Of a stretch of 64,000 nt of DNA, positions 24,699 through 33,026 are shown in pieces. The translations under genes were made by a program, and so were the position numbers. Every line of letters begins with the position of its first letter. The stretch's first letter is position 1. The notes under the pieces were generated by a model that did not search any database, was not told where the DNA came from, and saw only the letters and a list, made by a program, of their open reading frames with translations. The stretch is taken from contig JBKQMG010000122.1 of the NCBI GenBank assembly GCA_052146815.1, positions 1 through 64,000 of the forward strand, in the 5' to 3' direction. Origin of the DNA: DATJZH01 sp052146815. GTDB taxonomy: Bacteria > Actinomycetota > Actinomycetes > Streptosporangiales > Streptosporangiaceae.

Positions 24699-25550
24699 GT
24701 GTTCGTCACCATCAACGGCAATGACCTCAACGTCGAAGTCCTCGGGCCCGAGGGCGCGCCCGTGCTGATCGCCCACCACGGCGGCGGCGGCATCGGCTCG
24801 CTGGCCGAGCCGAAACAGACCTTCGGCCCGCTGGCCGACGAGCTGCGCGTGGTGGTGTTCGATGCCCGCGGCTGCGGCCTGAGCGAGGGCAGGCCGCCGT
24901 TCTCGCACGCCCAGTGGGCGGCGGACGTCGATGGCCTGCGGGAATGGCTCGGGGCCGAGGGGATCTTCGTGGCAGGCGGTTCCTACGGCGGCTTTATCGC
25001 CATGGAGTACGCCCTCGCCTATCCCGACCGGGTGCGCGGCATGATCCTGCGCGATACCTCGGCGGACAACTCCAACCTGGACCGGGCCTACGAGAACGCC
25101 CGTGCGCAGACCCGCATCACCATTAACTGGGACAACTTCAACCGTTACTGGAGCGGCCAGATCTACGACAACGAGGACCTGAAGGCCCGGTGGGCCGACA
25201 TCATCCCGCTCTACGACTTCGAGTACGACCCGGTGGCCGCCGCCGAGCGCGTCGAGGCTGGCATCTACCGGCACGAGGCGCACAACTGGTGCTTCCAGCA
25301 CAACATGCCCGGCTATGACCTCAAGCCGCGGCTGCCTGAGGTGCGCTGCCCCACGCTGGTGACCGTGGGCCGGGCCGACTGGGTGACGCCGGTATCGTGC
25401 GCCGAGACCATCGCCGCGCTGATCCCGGACTCCCGGCTGGTGGTCTTCGAGCGATCAGGCCACTCGCCGCAGTTCGAGGAGGCCGACAAGTTCCAGGCCG
25501 TGCTCAGGGACTTCGTGCACGGCGTCCTGCGGCCGCAGGCCCAGCCATGA
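24699..25550 (+). CDS. Alpha/beta hydrolase (proline-iminopeptidase-like)
   Basis: A 283-residue protein from GTG 24699, preceded by GGGAGAG. The oxyanion region LIAHHGGGG, DARGCGLSEG, the nucleophile elbow FVAGGSYGGF (Ser95), the acid in VGRADWVTP and the catalytic His in RSGHSPQFEE constitute the triad. Members closest in pattern are proline iminopeptidases, esterases and C-C hydrolases. The stop codon is the second to fourth base of an ATGA, so a 41-codon small ORF starts directly at its end. Within the operon it probably acts on an ester, amide or acyl intermediate. Confidence 0.85.
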   Translation: MFVTINGNDLNVEVLGPEGAPVLIAHHGGGGIGSLAEPKQTFGPLADELRVVVFDARGCGLSEGRPPFSHAQWAADVDGLREWLGAEGIFVAGGSYGGFIAMEYALAYPDRVRGMILRDTSADNSNLDRAYENARAQTRITINWDNFNRYWSGQIYDNEDLKARWADIIPLYDFEYDPVAAAERVEAGIYRHEAHNWCFQHNMPGYDLKPRLPEVRCPTLVTVGRADWVTPVSCAETIAALIPDSRLVVFERSGHSPQFEEADKFQAVLRDFVHGVLRPQAQP

Positions 25551-25672
25551 GCCTGCTGACAACACTGAATCCGCCGGCATCACTGCGGCCGCCGGTGTCA
25601 CTGCGGCCGCCGGTGTCACTGACCACGGCGGCCCGTTCTGAACTGATCTTCCTGGAGTTCTCGTGCAGCTGA
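25547..25672 (+). CDS. 41-codon small ORF with three hexapeptide repeats
   Basis: ATG 25547 overlaps the stop of the alpha/beta hydrolase (ATGA) and the frame ends at 25672, 10 bp inside the next gene. It reads MSLLTTLN, then PPASLR, PPVSLR, PPVSLT, then TTAARSELIFLEFSCS. The repeats come from an 18-bp tandem DNA repeat. The downstream gene's own GGAG site lies within this ORF, so the small ORF would bridge ribosomes from one gene to the next. Whether the peptide itself matters is unknown; it may be only a coupling device or a chance product of the repeat. Confidence 0.4.
   Translation: MSLLTTLNPPASLRPPVSLRPPVSLTTAARSELIFLEFSCS
25580..25621. repeat. 18-bp tandem repeat, 2.3 copies
   Basis: Two exact 18-bp copies (25580-25597, 25598-25615) followed by the first 6 bases of a third (25616-25621). 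Each unit keeps the frame of the small ORF and contains a NotI-like GCGGCCGC core. Slippage could change the number of hexapeptides without a frameshift. Confidence 0.85.
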
Positions 25673-27819
25673 CCATCATCGGGGCCGGCGCTATCGGCGG
25701 CACTATCGGCGCCCACCTCATCCGCGGCGGCCATGACGTGCTGCTGTGCGACGCCGATCCCGCGCATGTCGAGGCGATCAACACGCGCGGCCTGTCCATC
25801 GAGGGACCGGTCGAGAACTTCACCGTCCAGGCGACCGCGGTCACGCCCGACAACCTGCCCGTGACGCTGGAGCGCGCCGCCGTCGCGGTGAAAAGCCATC
25901 ACACGGCGCAGGCCGCCGAGCTGCTGCGCGGTCGGCTGGCGCCCGGCGGTTACGTCGTCAGCTTCCAGAACGGCCTGACCACCGGCACCCTGTCCGCGGT
26001 GGCAGGCGACGGGCGCGTGGTGGTCAGCTTCATCAACTTCGGCGCGGACGTCCTCGGGCCAGGCCGCATCATGCAGGGCAACCAGGGCACGGTCCGGATC
26101 GGCGAGCCGGAGGGCGGCATCAGCGACCGGGTGCGCGAGCTGGCTGCCGTCGTGCCCTACGCGCAGGCGACCGGCAACATCATGGGCTACCTGTGGGGCA
26201 AGGAAGCCTACGGCGCCATGCTGTGGACCGGAGCGGTGTCGGACCTGTCCATCGCCCAGACCCTGGAGGACCCGCGCTGGCGGCCGCTGATGCTCGCCGT
26301 GGCCCGTGAGGTCCTGGCGCAGGCACCGGTCCGGCCCGAAGGCTTCGACGGCTTCGAGCCCGATGACCTGGAAGGCTCGCTGGCCCGGCTGGCGGCCTTC
26401 AACCGGCAGAGCGGCAAATCACACAGCGGCATCTACCGCGACCTGATGGTGCGCAAGCGCAAGACCGAGGTCGACGACCTGCTGCGCGACCTGAAGGGCC
26501 CGCTGACCACCTTCGCCGGCGAGCTGATCCTGGCCATCGAGCGCGGCGAGCGGACCTGCGAGGTCGCGGGCCTCGAGCTGATGGCCGCTTACGAGCGCGC
26601 CCTGCGCCTCGGCCGGCCCCTGAACGCCGTGGTCCGCCTGTTCCCCGCCCCCGCCCGCCGGGCGGGCGGTGAATTGCACGGCGTTCCCGTGGCGGTCAAA
26701 GACCTCATCGACATCGCCGGGAGCCCGCGCGGGAACGGGAACCCCGCGGACATGAGCGCGGCGCCGGCCACCGGCGACGCGCCCGTCATCACGGCGCTGC
26801 GGGACGCGGGCGCCGACATCTTCGCCAGCTCCAGCCTGCTGGAGTACGCCGCGGGCGCGACGCATCCGGACGTGCCGGAGGCGCGCAACCCGTTCGATCC
26901 CGGCCGGACCGCCGGGGGGTCCAGCGGCGGCTCGGCGGCCCTGGTCGGCGCCGGCGTCTGCCCGGTGGCGCTCGGCACCGACACCGGCGGCTCGATCCGC
27001 ATCCCGGCGCACTACTGCGCCGTCACCGGGTTCAAGCCGTCCTTCGGCGCCCTTGACACCGCCGGCGTGCAGCCGCTGGCCCCGTCGCTGGACCACGTGG
27101 GCGTGATCGGCGCTGACGTCGCCATCACCTCGAAGGTGTTCGCGGCTCTGACCGGCCAGCGCCCTGCCCCCCGGCCGGCTGCGCTGTGCGTGGCCGTCGC
27201 CCGGCCGCAGCTGGACGACCCGGCTATCCGCCCCGCCGTCGCCGCGGCGCTGCGCGACGCCATCGGGCGCCTGGGCCAGGCCTGCGAGGTGACCGACGCG
27301 GACGGGGCGGCGCTCACCGAGATCAGCGCGACGTTCGACGACATCTTCCTATGGGAGGCCTGGCAGGTCCACCAGGCCCAGGCCGAGAGCCAGCCGGAGC
27401 GCTACGGCCCGGAAACGCTGCGGCTGCTGCAGGCGGCGTCGCGGGTGGACGAGAGTGCCTATCAGGCGGCGCGCCGCCTGAGGGACGGCCTGCTGCCCCG
27501 CGCGGCGGCCGCGTATGAGCACGCCGACGTGCTCCTGACCCCGGCCGCCCCGTTCACGGCCCCGGCGACGACGCCTCCCGTCGACACGCCCGAAGGGGCA
27601 CAGGAAGGTCTGTTCACCGCGGTCTTCAACATCACCGGCGATCCCGCGATCGTGCTGCCGTGCGGCTGGGACGACGAGGGCCTGCCCATCGGGCTGCAGC
27701 TGTCGGCGCCGCGCGGCGCCGATATGGCCCTGCTCGCCGCCGCGGGATTCGTCGAGGAAGCCCTCGCCTTCGAACGGCGCAGCCCCGCCGCGGCTACCCG
27801 GCGCGTCGCCGCGGGCTGA
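25663..27819 (+). CDS. Ketopantoate-reductase-like / amidase fusion protein
   Basis: One uninterrupted 718-residue frame from GTG 25663 with a GGAG site. Residues 1-300 are an ApbA/PanE-type dehydrogenase: IIGAGAIGGTIGAHL (NADP-binding), AVKSHHT, YLWGKEAYGAML and SHSGIYRDLMVRKRKTEVD in the C-terminal domain. Residues about 325-718 are an amidase-signature enzyme: GVPVAVKDLID (Lys346), GGSSGGSAAL (cis-Ser about 420), GTDTGGSIRIPA (nucleophile Ser444). Both active sites look complete. I know of no standard fusion of these two families, so it may reduce a 2-oxo acid and hydrolyse an amide of the same substrate. Could in principle be two genes joined, but there is no stop or frameshift. Confidence 0.85.
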   Translation: MQLTIIGAGAIGGTIGAHLIRGGHDVLLCDADPAHVEAINTRGLSIEGPVENFTVQATAVTPDNLPVTLERAAVAVKSHHTAQAAELLRGRLAPGGYVVSFQNGLTTGTLSAVAGDGRVVVSFINFGADVLGPGRIMQGNQGTVRIGEPEGGISDRVRELAAVVPYAQATGNIMGYLWGKEAYGAMLWTGAVSDLSIAQTLEDPRWRPLMLAVAREVLAQAPVRPEGFDGFEPDDLEGSLARLAAFNRQSGKSHSGIYRDLMVRKRKTEVDDLLRDLKGPLTTFAGELILAIERGERTCEVAGLELMAAYERALRLGRPLNAVVRLFPAPARRAGGELHGVPVAVKDLIDIAGSPRGNGNPADMSAAPATGDAPVITALRDAGADIFASSSLLEYAAGATHPDVPEARNPFDPGRTAGGSSGGSAALVGAGVCPVALGTDTGGSIRIPAHYCAVTGFKPSFGALDTAGVQPLAPSLDHVGVIGADVAITSKVFAALTGQRPAPRPAALCVAVARPQLDDPAIRPAVAAALRDAIGRLGQACEVTDADGAALTEISATFDDIFLWEAWQVHQAQAESQPERYGPETLRLLQAASRVDESAYQAARRLRDGLLPRAAAAYEHADVLLTPAAPFTAPATTPPVDTPEGAQEGLFTAVFNITGDPAIVLPCGWDDEGLPIGLQLSAPRGADMALLAAAGFVEEALAFERRSPAAATRRVAAG

Positions 27820-27837
27820 CTGGCGCGTCGCCGCGGG
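27800..27837. repeat. 16-bp direct repeat at the end of the fusion gene
   Basis: The same 16 bases (GGCGCGTCGCCGCGGG) occur at 27800-27815 and 27822-27837; the first copy encodes the C-terminus of the fusion protein and the second lies just after its stop, in the short gap before the convergent gene. It looks like a local duplication of the gene end. Confidence 0.8.
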
Positions 27838-27858
27838 ATAACCGGCGCGCCCGGCCCG

Positions 27859-28815
27859 TCACCCCGGCGGGCGCACGGCGCCGAGTCCGAGCAGCAGGCC
27901 GTCCGCGTCGACGGCGGGCGAGCTGGTCACGAACATCGGGACGCCGTCCGCCGGCGCGATGATCACCTGCTTGACGCGGGCTCCGTCCAGGCTGCTGACG
28001 GTGCCGAGCTCCTGCCCCTGCGCGACGGACTCCCCCGGTCTTACCGCGGGCTCCCACCAGCCCTCCTCCGCGCAGCGCAGCCACAGGAAGCGCTCCAGCA
28101 GCTGCGGCCTGGTGACCGGCGCGGGCTGGCCTTCCGCCGCTCCGCCGGCGGGCGGAGCGGTCATGCCCAGCGCGGCCAGGACCCGGTCAAGGCCGCGGAC
28201 GTGCGTGGCCACCGCCGCGGGCTCGACCAGGCCGCATCCGCCTGCCTCGGCGATGATCGCCGGGATGCCGATCTGCGCGGCGGCGGCGCTGGTGGTGCCG
28301 CCGACCGCACGGTCGGGTCCTGGCTCCTGACGGATGACGTAGCCGAGCCCGTAAGCCGCGGCGAGCTCGGCGGCCGCAGCCTCGGCCGGTCCCGCGTCGT
28401 AGAGCGCGAACGGCTCCAGCGCCTCCACCATGTCACCGGCGTGGACATCGACCAGCGCATCCGAGCCGGTGATGAGCTGGCGCAGCACAGCGTGCGCCAG
28501 CCGCTCGGACAGCGTCCCCGACGGACTGCCGGGAAAGCAGCGGTTGAGGTTCTTGCCGTCCTCGGGCACTACGAACGGGCTGCGGGCGCGGAACGCGGGC
28601 AGGTTCAGCACGGGCACCGCCACGACACTGCCGCGCAGCTCCCGCGATTGCAGGCCGACCGTCCACCGGCGCACCGCGGCCATGGGCGCGTACTCGCAGC
28701 CGTGCACACCGGCCAGCACGGTCAGACGGGGGCCTTTCTTCGCGCCGGAGATCTCGACGACCGGGACGTCCAGTCCCGCGAGGTCGAGCGTGCGGCGGAG
28801 CACGGTGGACGGCAT
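27859..28815 (-). CDS. Succinylglutamate desuccinylase/aspartoacylase-family protein
   Basis: From ATG 28815, 318 residues. Zinc ligands of the M14-related AstE/AspA fold are recognisable: LAGVHGCEYAP (His38, Glu41) and VDVHAGDMVE (His), with EDGKNLNRCFPG (the N-R pair that binds carboxylate) and a IIAEAGGCG segment near the catalytic Glu. The C-terminal part (VRPGESVAQGQELGTVSSLDGARV) resembles the beta-rich domain of the family. It removes an acyl group from an amino acid or acts on a similar amide. Though convergent with the operon, it lies only 40 bp from the fusion gene and probably belongs to the same pathway. Confidence 0.82.
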   Translation of the reverse strand: MPSTVLRRTLDLAGLDVPVVEISGAKKGPRLTVLAGVHGCEYAPMAAVRRWTVGLQSRELRGSVVAVPVLNLPAFRARSPFVVPEDGKNLNRCFPGSPSGTLSERLAHAVLRQLITGSDALVDVHAGDMVEALEPFALYDAGPAEAAAAELAAAYGLGYVIRQEPGPDRAVGGTTSAAAAQIGIPAIIAEAGGCGLVEPAAVATHVRGLDRVLAALGMTAPPAGGAAEGQPAPVTRPQLLERFLWLRCAEEGWWEPAVRPGESVAQGQELGTVSSLDGARVKQVIIAPADGVPMFVTSSPAVDADGLLLGLGAVRPPG

Positions 28816-28929
28816 GCTCTGTCTCCTCTGCGATAGCCGCTGCGCCTGCTGGCCGGCGGCGTCCCCGAAGCGAGAGCGCATGGACGGGATCGGCCAGTGG
28901 CCGCCGGGCCGCGCCCGGCGGCCGCGGCG

Positions 28930-29841
28930 TCACTCGCCGGATCCGTCCGCTGGCAGCGCCACCGCGGCGACGTGACCGGCGGCCACGGGCGTCGCCCGCT
29001 CGATGGCCGCCCAGCCGGTATCGGCTTCCCGCTCGGCCCGCTCGGCTGTCCCGCCGCCGCGCAGGCCGAAGAGCCGCTTGGCGGCCAGCAGGTAGATCAC
29101 AATAACCAGGTTGATGACCAGCGTGAGCACCTTGAGCGCCGAGATGCTCTTGGTTAGTTCATACACCTCGTAGGGCACGAAGACGACGGTCGCGACGAAG
29201 GTCAGGTATTCCGCCCACCGGCGGCCGAGCCACAGCCCGACTGCCTCGGTGCCCTCCATCGCCGCGTATGCGGCCGCTCCCGCCCCGACCAGATACAGGT
29301 TCGTGGTGCTGACGGCGAACAGCCGCCTCAGGTCGTGCACGATGCCGTGGCTGCTGTTGTTCACCGGTCCGCCGAGGCCGCCCTGCAGGTCCTTGAGGAT
29401 GGCGGTGAAGTCGGCGTTCAGCGCCGCTTTGTTATTGGCGAACAAGAACAGCGCGGCAGCTAGCGCCGACAGCACCAGGAAATGCAGGACCCGGTCGACG
29501 GCGATCAGCCGCAGTACGTAACGGTCTCGCAGCGGCCGGCCGCGCAGCGGCAGCGTGACCTCCGCCCGGCCTGGCGGGTACCGGACGGCTGGATGATCAG
29601 GCGGGGCCAGCGCCACCCACGAGTCGCAGCGCAGGCACCGGTACCATCGCAGGCCGCCCGCCTCGCGGGCGAACAGGCTGTCCTCGGCACGCAGCTGCGC
29701 GACGTCGGTGCCCAGCAGCTCGTGGCCGTGCAGCCCGCAGCCGATGAGCTCGTAACGCAGGCGGGGCCGGTAGCGCCGCGGACGCTCCGTTCCCGGCGGC
29801 GCCGCCACCGGGCCGGGACTGCTTGTGGCGGAAACCATCAC
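28930..29841 (-). CDS. DUF2127-family membrane protein with N-terminal zinc-ribbon-like segment
   Basis: 303 residues from GTG 29841 (or ATG 29838). The N-terminal 100 residues contain RYELIGCGLHGHELLGTD and RWYRCLRCDSWVAL, a C-x2-C pair that may bind zinc. The C-terminal 180 residues have four predicted helices with RLIAVDRVLHFLVLSALAAA, VGAGAAAYAAMEGTEAVGLWLGRRW (quoted in parts) and FVPYEVYEL, the DUF2127 pattern. Function unknown. It is on the same strand as the AstE-like gene 114 bp downstream but has no visible link to the hydrolase pathway. Confidence 0.75.
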   Translation of the reverse strand: MMVSATSSPGPVAAPPGTERPRRYRPRLRYELIGCGLHGHELLGTDVAQLRAEDSLFAREAGGLRWYRCLRCDSWVALAPPDHPAVRYPPGRAEVTLPLRGRPLRDRYVLRLIAVDRVLHFLVLSALAAALFLFANNKAALNADFTAILKDLQGGLGGPVNNSSHGIVHDLRRLFAVSTTNLYLVGAGAAAYAAMEGTEAVGLWLGRRWAEYLTFVATVVFVPYEVYELTKSISALKVLTLVINLVIVIYLLAAKRLFGLRGGGTAERAEREADTGWAAIERATPVAAGHVAAVALPADGSGE

Positions 29842-30635
29842 TAGGTGCTACCCCGCGCCAGGCAGACCTAACGACGGCGGCCGCGCGGCGCCCGGCATGG
29901 CCGGCCCGGCCGTCGCTCCGGGCCTGCTTTCAGGGCCGCCCCTGGTTACTGCGCGCGGCACGCGGCCGATCATCGCGCCATTCGCAGCGCGGGAATTTCG
30001 TGACCGGATCGTCATCGGTCCGCGGGTAAGAAGGCCATCTGCGGGTAGCCGCAGGCCCATGCCGGATGTCAGACCGGGCGGCGATTCAGCACGGAGAGCA
30101 GTTTCGCACGGGCGTCAGTGCAGCACGGGCGATGAGGTCACCGGGCACTCTGACGGCACCAGGACCGTTGGCACGGTCGTAAGCCCGCACGGTCCAGGTA
30201 CCGGCCGCGGGGTCACGACCGCAATGACCGGCAGCTGGCCGCAGGGAGGTGGCAGGTGAGCGCACCGGCTCTTGCGCTGGCCGCCGGCCACTGCCTCCCG
30301 GTCCGGCAGCGCGATGCCGGCGCCCGGCGCCCCGCTCACCGCGCCGGATACCTGACCGGCACTTTAAGCGCGGCTGACCGCCCCGGGCGTGCTGGTTCGC
30401 CGCGGGGCCGACCGCTGCCGCCGCGGACCTGGCGCGTGCCCGGCCAGGGCGGCCAGGCCGACCGCGCGGCCTGTCCCGATGACCTCAGGACAGGCGCGAC
30501 TGCCCGCGGGAGCAAGCTGAGGCAACGGCTGAACCAGCAGCCGCTGGCGCCTAACCTAACTCCGGACTAACTGCAGGAAAACTCCGAATCGGCGAGCAGA
30601 CCGGTTAACCAGCCCTAAGGGGGTAGTCGCGGCTC
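29842..30635. other. Long intergenic region without recognisable gene
   Basis: About 790 bases. Frames present here are short, arginine/proline-rich and lack homology I can recognise. The end next to the DMT gene contains TAACCTAACT (30552-30561) resembling overlapping -10 hexamers and an AAGGGGG stretch (30616-30622). I see no RNA gene. Confidence 0.5.
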
Positions 30636-31760
30636 GTGGAATACCTGATCGGCGTGATCGCCGCCATCCTGCTCGGGGCCGGGTTCGTCCTCCAGCAGGA
30701 CGCGGCGCAGCGGGCGCCCCGTTCCGATTTTCTCCGCGCGCGCCTGCTGGCTGATCTGCTCCGTCAGCCCCGCTGGCGGGCCGGCCTGGTCACGATGGTG
30801 CTGGGGCAGGTGCTTTCCGCCTGGGTCATCGGCCACCTGGCGCTGTCGGTGGCCGAGCCGCTGCTGGCCACCAACCTGGTGTTCGCCCTGCTGCTCGCCG
30901 CGCCGCTGTCCAAGCAGCGCATGTGCAGATCGGAGATCGCCGGCGCCGTGGTCCTCATGGCCGGAGTGACCGCGCTGTCGCTGGCCCGCTCGGTCAACGG
31001 CACGCAGCTCACCGTCGGGTCGTTCTCGTACTGGCCATACGCCGGCGGCGCGGTAGCGATCGCCGCCTACGGCCTGGCGGTTCTCGGCCGCAGGAAGACC
31101 GGTGATCTGCGGGGAACCCTGACCGCGACCAGCGCCGGCGTGGTGTTCGGCCTGCAGGATGCGCTGACCCGCCCGGCGGTGTACCTCCTGGACACCCACA
31201 AGTACATGCTGCTGCTGACAAGCTGGCCCGGCTGGTGCCTGCTCGCGGTCAGCGTGGTCGCGCTGTGGCTGATGGAGAGCGCCTTCAATGCCGCGCCGCT
31301 GCACGCCACCTTGCCGGCCATCACGGCCGCCGAGCCGGTCATCGGCATCGTCCTCGGCGTCGTGGTCCTGGGCGATGCCGTCAAGGACTCCCCCGCCATG
31401 ATCGCGCTGCAGGCGGCGGGCTTCCTCGCGCTGGTCATCGGGCTGATCATGGTGGCCCGCGGCCCGGCGCTGACCAGCGGCCTCCGGCGCCACCACCAGC
31501 CGTGGACCGACCAGGCAGCTCGTCAGCGGGCCGAAGCGTCAGCCGGTCAGGCAGGCGCGGCGGCCCTGCTCGCGGCGGAGCCGCTCGCCGGGACCGCGTC
31601 CCCGCCGGCCGCCGAGGTCGCCCCGCGCAGGCCGCAGCTAGCCCCAGGTGCCATGACCGCACCGGCCTCCCGGCTGACGTCGGGCCAGGGCAGCCGGCGT
31701 GCGGGCCGCTGGTACCGGACTGCCGGCGGCAGGTGGGCCGGACCGCACACCCGCGTTTGA
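30636..31760 (+). CDS. DMT-superfamily (EamA-like) membrane transporter
   Basis: A 374-residue protein from GTG 30636. Nine to ten hydrophobic segments in two pseudo-repeats are visible: YLIGVIAAILLGAGFVLQQ, VIGHLALSVAEPLLATNLVFA, ITAAEPVIGIVLGVVVLGD and LALVIGLIMVARG. This is the DMT family found in pairs in actinobacteria (large intracellular C-terminal tail here about 90 residues, rich in Ala, Pro and Arg). Substrate unknown. It is followed immediately by a decayed second copy of the same kind of transporter, which suggests an ancestral heteromeric or duplicated pair. Confidence 0.8.
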   Translation: MEYLIGVIAAILLGAGFVLQQDAAQRAPRSDFLRARLLADLLRQPRWRAGLVTMVLGQVLSAWVIGHLALSVAEPLLATNLVFALLLAAPLSKQRMCRSEIAGAVVLMAGVTALSLARSVNGTQLTVGSFSYWPYAGGAVAIAAYGLAVLGRRKTGDLRGTLTATSAGVVFGLQDALTRPAVYLLDTHKYMLLLTSWPGWCLLAVSVVALWLMESAFNAAPLHATLPAITAAEPVIGIVLGVVVLGDAVKDSPAMIALQAAGFLALVIGLIMVARGPALTSGLRRHHQPWTDQAARQRAEASAGQAGAAALLAAEPLAGTASPPAAEVAPRRPQLAPGAMTAPASRLTSGQGSRRAGRWYRTAGGRWAGPHTRV

Positions 31761-31769
31761 GGGCCGGGC

Positions 31770-32436
31770 CGCCCGGAAAGTCTCGGAGGGGCACGCCGGG
31801 ACAACGGCGCGGCTCTCGGGCGCACTACGCTGGGCCGCCATCATCGCGGTTACCGCGGCGGTCATCGTGCTGATCGTCTTGCTGGATCCCCGGGCCGGCC
31901 CGGCCAAGAGCGTGGCACCGATCACGTGGATCCTCGGCTCAGCCGCGAACGGCGGCGCGATCCTGGTGTTCTTCCTGCTGGCCGGCTACGGCGCGGCGGG
32001 GCCGGGCAGGCGGCCCTGCTCGGGATGGCCGCCGGGCTGAACTACAGCCTCACGGCCGGTCTACACCAAGGCCTTCACCGACCAGTTCATGAGCGCAGGC
32101 GTCGTCGGCACCCTGGAGTCGTGGCAGATCTACGCCACTATCGCCGCCGGTATCCTCGCGACCTGGCTGCTGCAGAATGCCTACGATGCGGGCCGGCTCA
32201 CCGCTGCGCAGCCCGGCGTGACCCTGGTCGACCCGATCGTGAGCATCATCTGGGGAACGCTGGTGTTCGGCGGGCGGGTGAACGGGGCGCCCTACCTGGC
32301 CGCCGCGATCGTGCCGGTGCTCGTCCTGGCCGGCGCGGTCGTGGTCCTGAGCCGGTCGCCCGCGCTGCAGGGCGCTCAGGGCACCCCGGACAGCCAGGAG
32401 GTGGTGGCCGCCGCGTCCGGCGCGGCGTGCAACTAG
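31770..32436 (+). pseudogene. Second DMT transporter, N-terminally truncated and frameshifted twice
   Basis: Continuous similarity to the upstream transporter is split across frames: WAAIIAVTAAVIVLIVLL and GSAANGGAILVFFLLAGYGAAG in one frame up to about 31999; ALLGMAAGLNYSLTAG in a second frame to about 32062; then TDQFMSAGVVGTLESWQIYATIAAG and PGVTLVDPIVSIIWGTLVFGG back in the first frame. Two compensating indels and the absence of the first three or so helices and of a start codon indicate a pseudogene. The last part (from 32089) is an intact open frame, but cannot make a full transporter. Confidence 0.78.
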
Positions 32437-32984
32437 TCGATGACGTAGCCGTAGCTCATGATGCCTGTCTCCCCCTCAGCGCTGGCCCGAGACTGGCACC
32501 TCAGCCAAGTGCGGGGAAGATCCCAGTTCCCGCCTTGCGGCCCGGAGGATTCGGCAATCTGCTGCCTTTAATCTGAACCTCCGAACGGATATGCCCTGTG
32601 CTCGATAATTGTCGTCTCGGAGCGCCGCAGCTCGCCACTTCGCAAAACAGCCTCAAGACATGGACGGACGACTGCCCTGTCCAGGATCGACTTCAGATCA
32701 CCCGGCGCGCGATCAGCGTCAAGAAGATCATCCGTGTCCACTATCTCCACATGCTTTCCCGCTCATGCACCTGGCTGACTCGAAGGACCCGTGGGCCATG
32801 ACATCGCCGGAGCCAACCTCGCCGTCGACTTCTATGAAAATCGAGAGTATCGCTGTGGTGAAGTCGTGATCCTTATCCGGGCTGAAGGCAGCGTGATATT
32901 GATATCCGCAATACTCTTCGGGATCCGGGAGCTGTCCCCCCTGACGTACCCCATTACGCTGCCGCCAGGCTGTCCCCGGTGCCG
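32437..32984. other. Intergenic stretch with lowered G+C
   Basis: About 550 bases between the DMT remnant and the DUF4242 terminator. Composition between about 32560 and 32950 is A+T richer than anywhere near it, hinting at foreign or decayed DNA. One minus-strand frame (GTG 32750 to 32568) would give a 60-residue acidic peptide of unknown family; I do not call it a gene. Confidence 0.45.
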
Positions 32985-33026
32985 CGCTGCCTGCCGGCGG
33001 GCGGTCAGGCGGGCCGGCAGGCAGCG
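32985..33026 (-). terminator. 14-bp stem hairpin after the DUF4242 gene
   Basis: Perfect 14-bp inverted repeat (32985-32998 and 33013-33026) with a 14-nt loop, ending one base from the stop codon of the DUF4242 gene read leftward. Position and strength fit an intrinsic-type terminator without a U-tract. Confidence 0.75.

Noticed and set aside
25580..25621. A possible CRISPR-like repeat
   Set aside because: Units are adjacent with no spacers and code for a repeated hexapeptide, so it is a simple tandem repeat.
29825..30570. Two frames of about 100-140 codons in the gap before the DMT gene
   Set aside because: Their translations are dominated by Gly, Arg and Pro with no helix or motif; likely non-coding.
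32568..32750. A 60-residue acidic ORF on the minus strand
   Set aside because: No homology I recognise and no good ribosome-binding site; kept only as part of the intergenic description.
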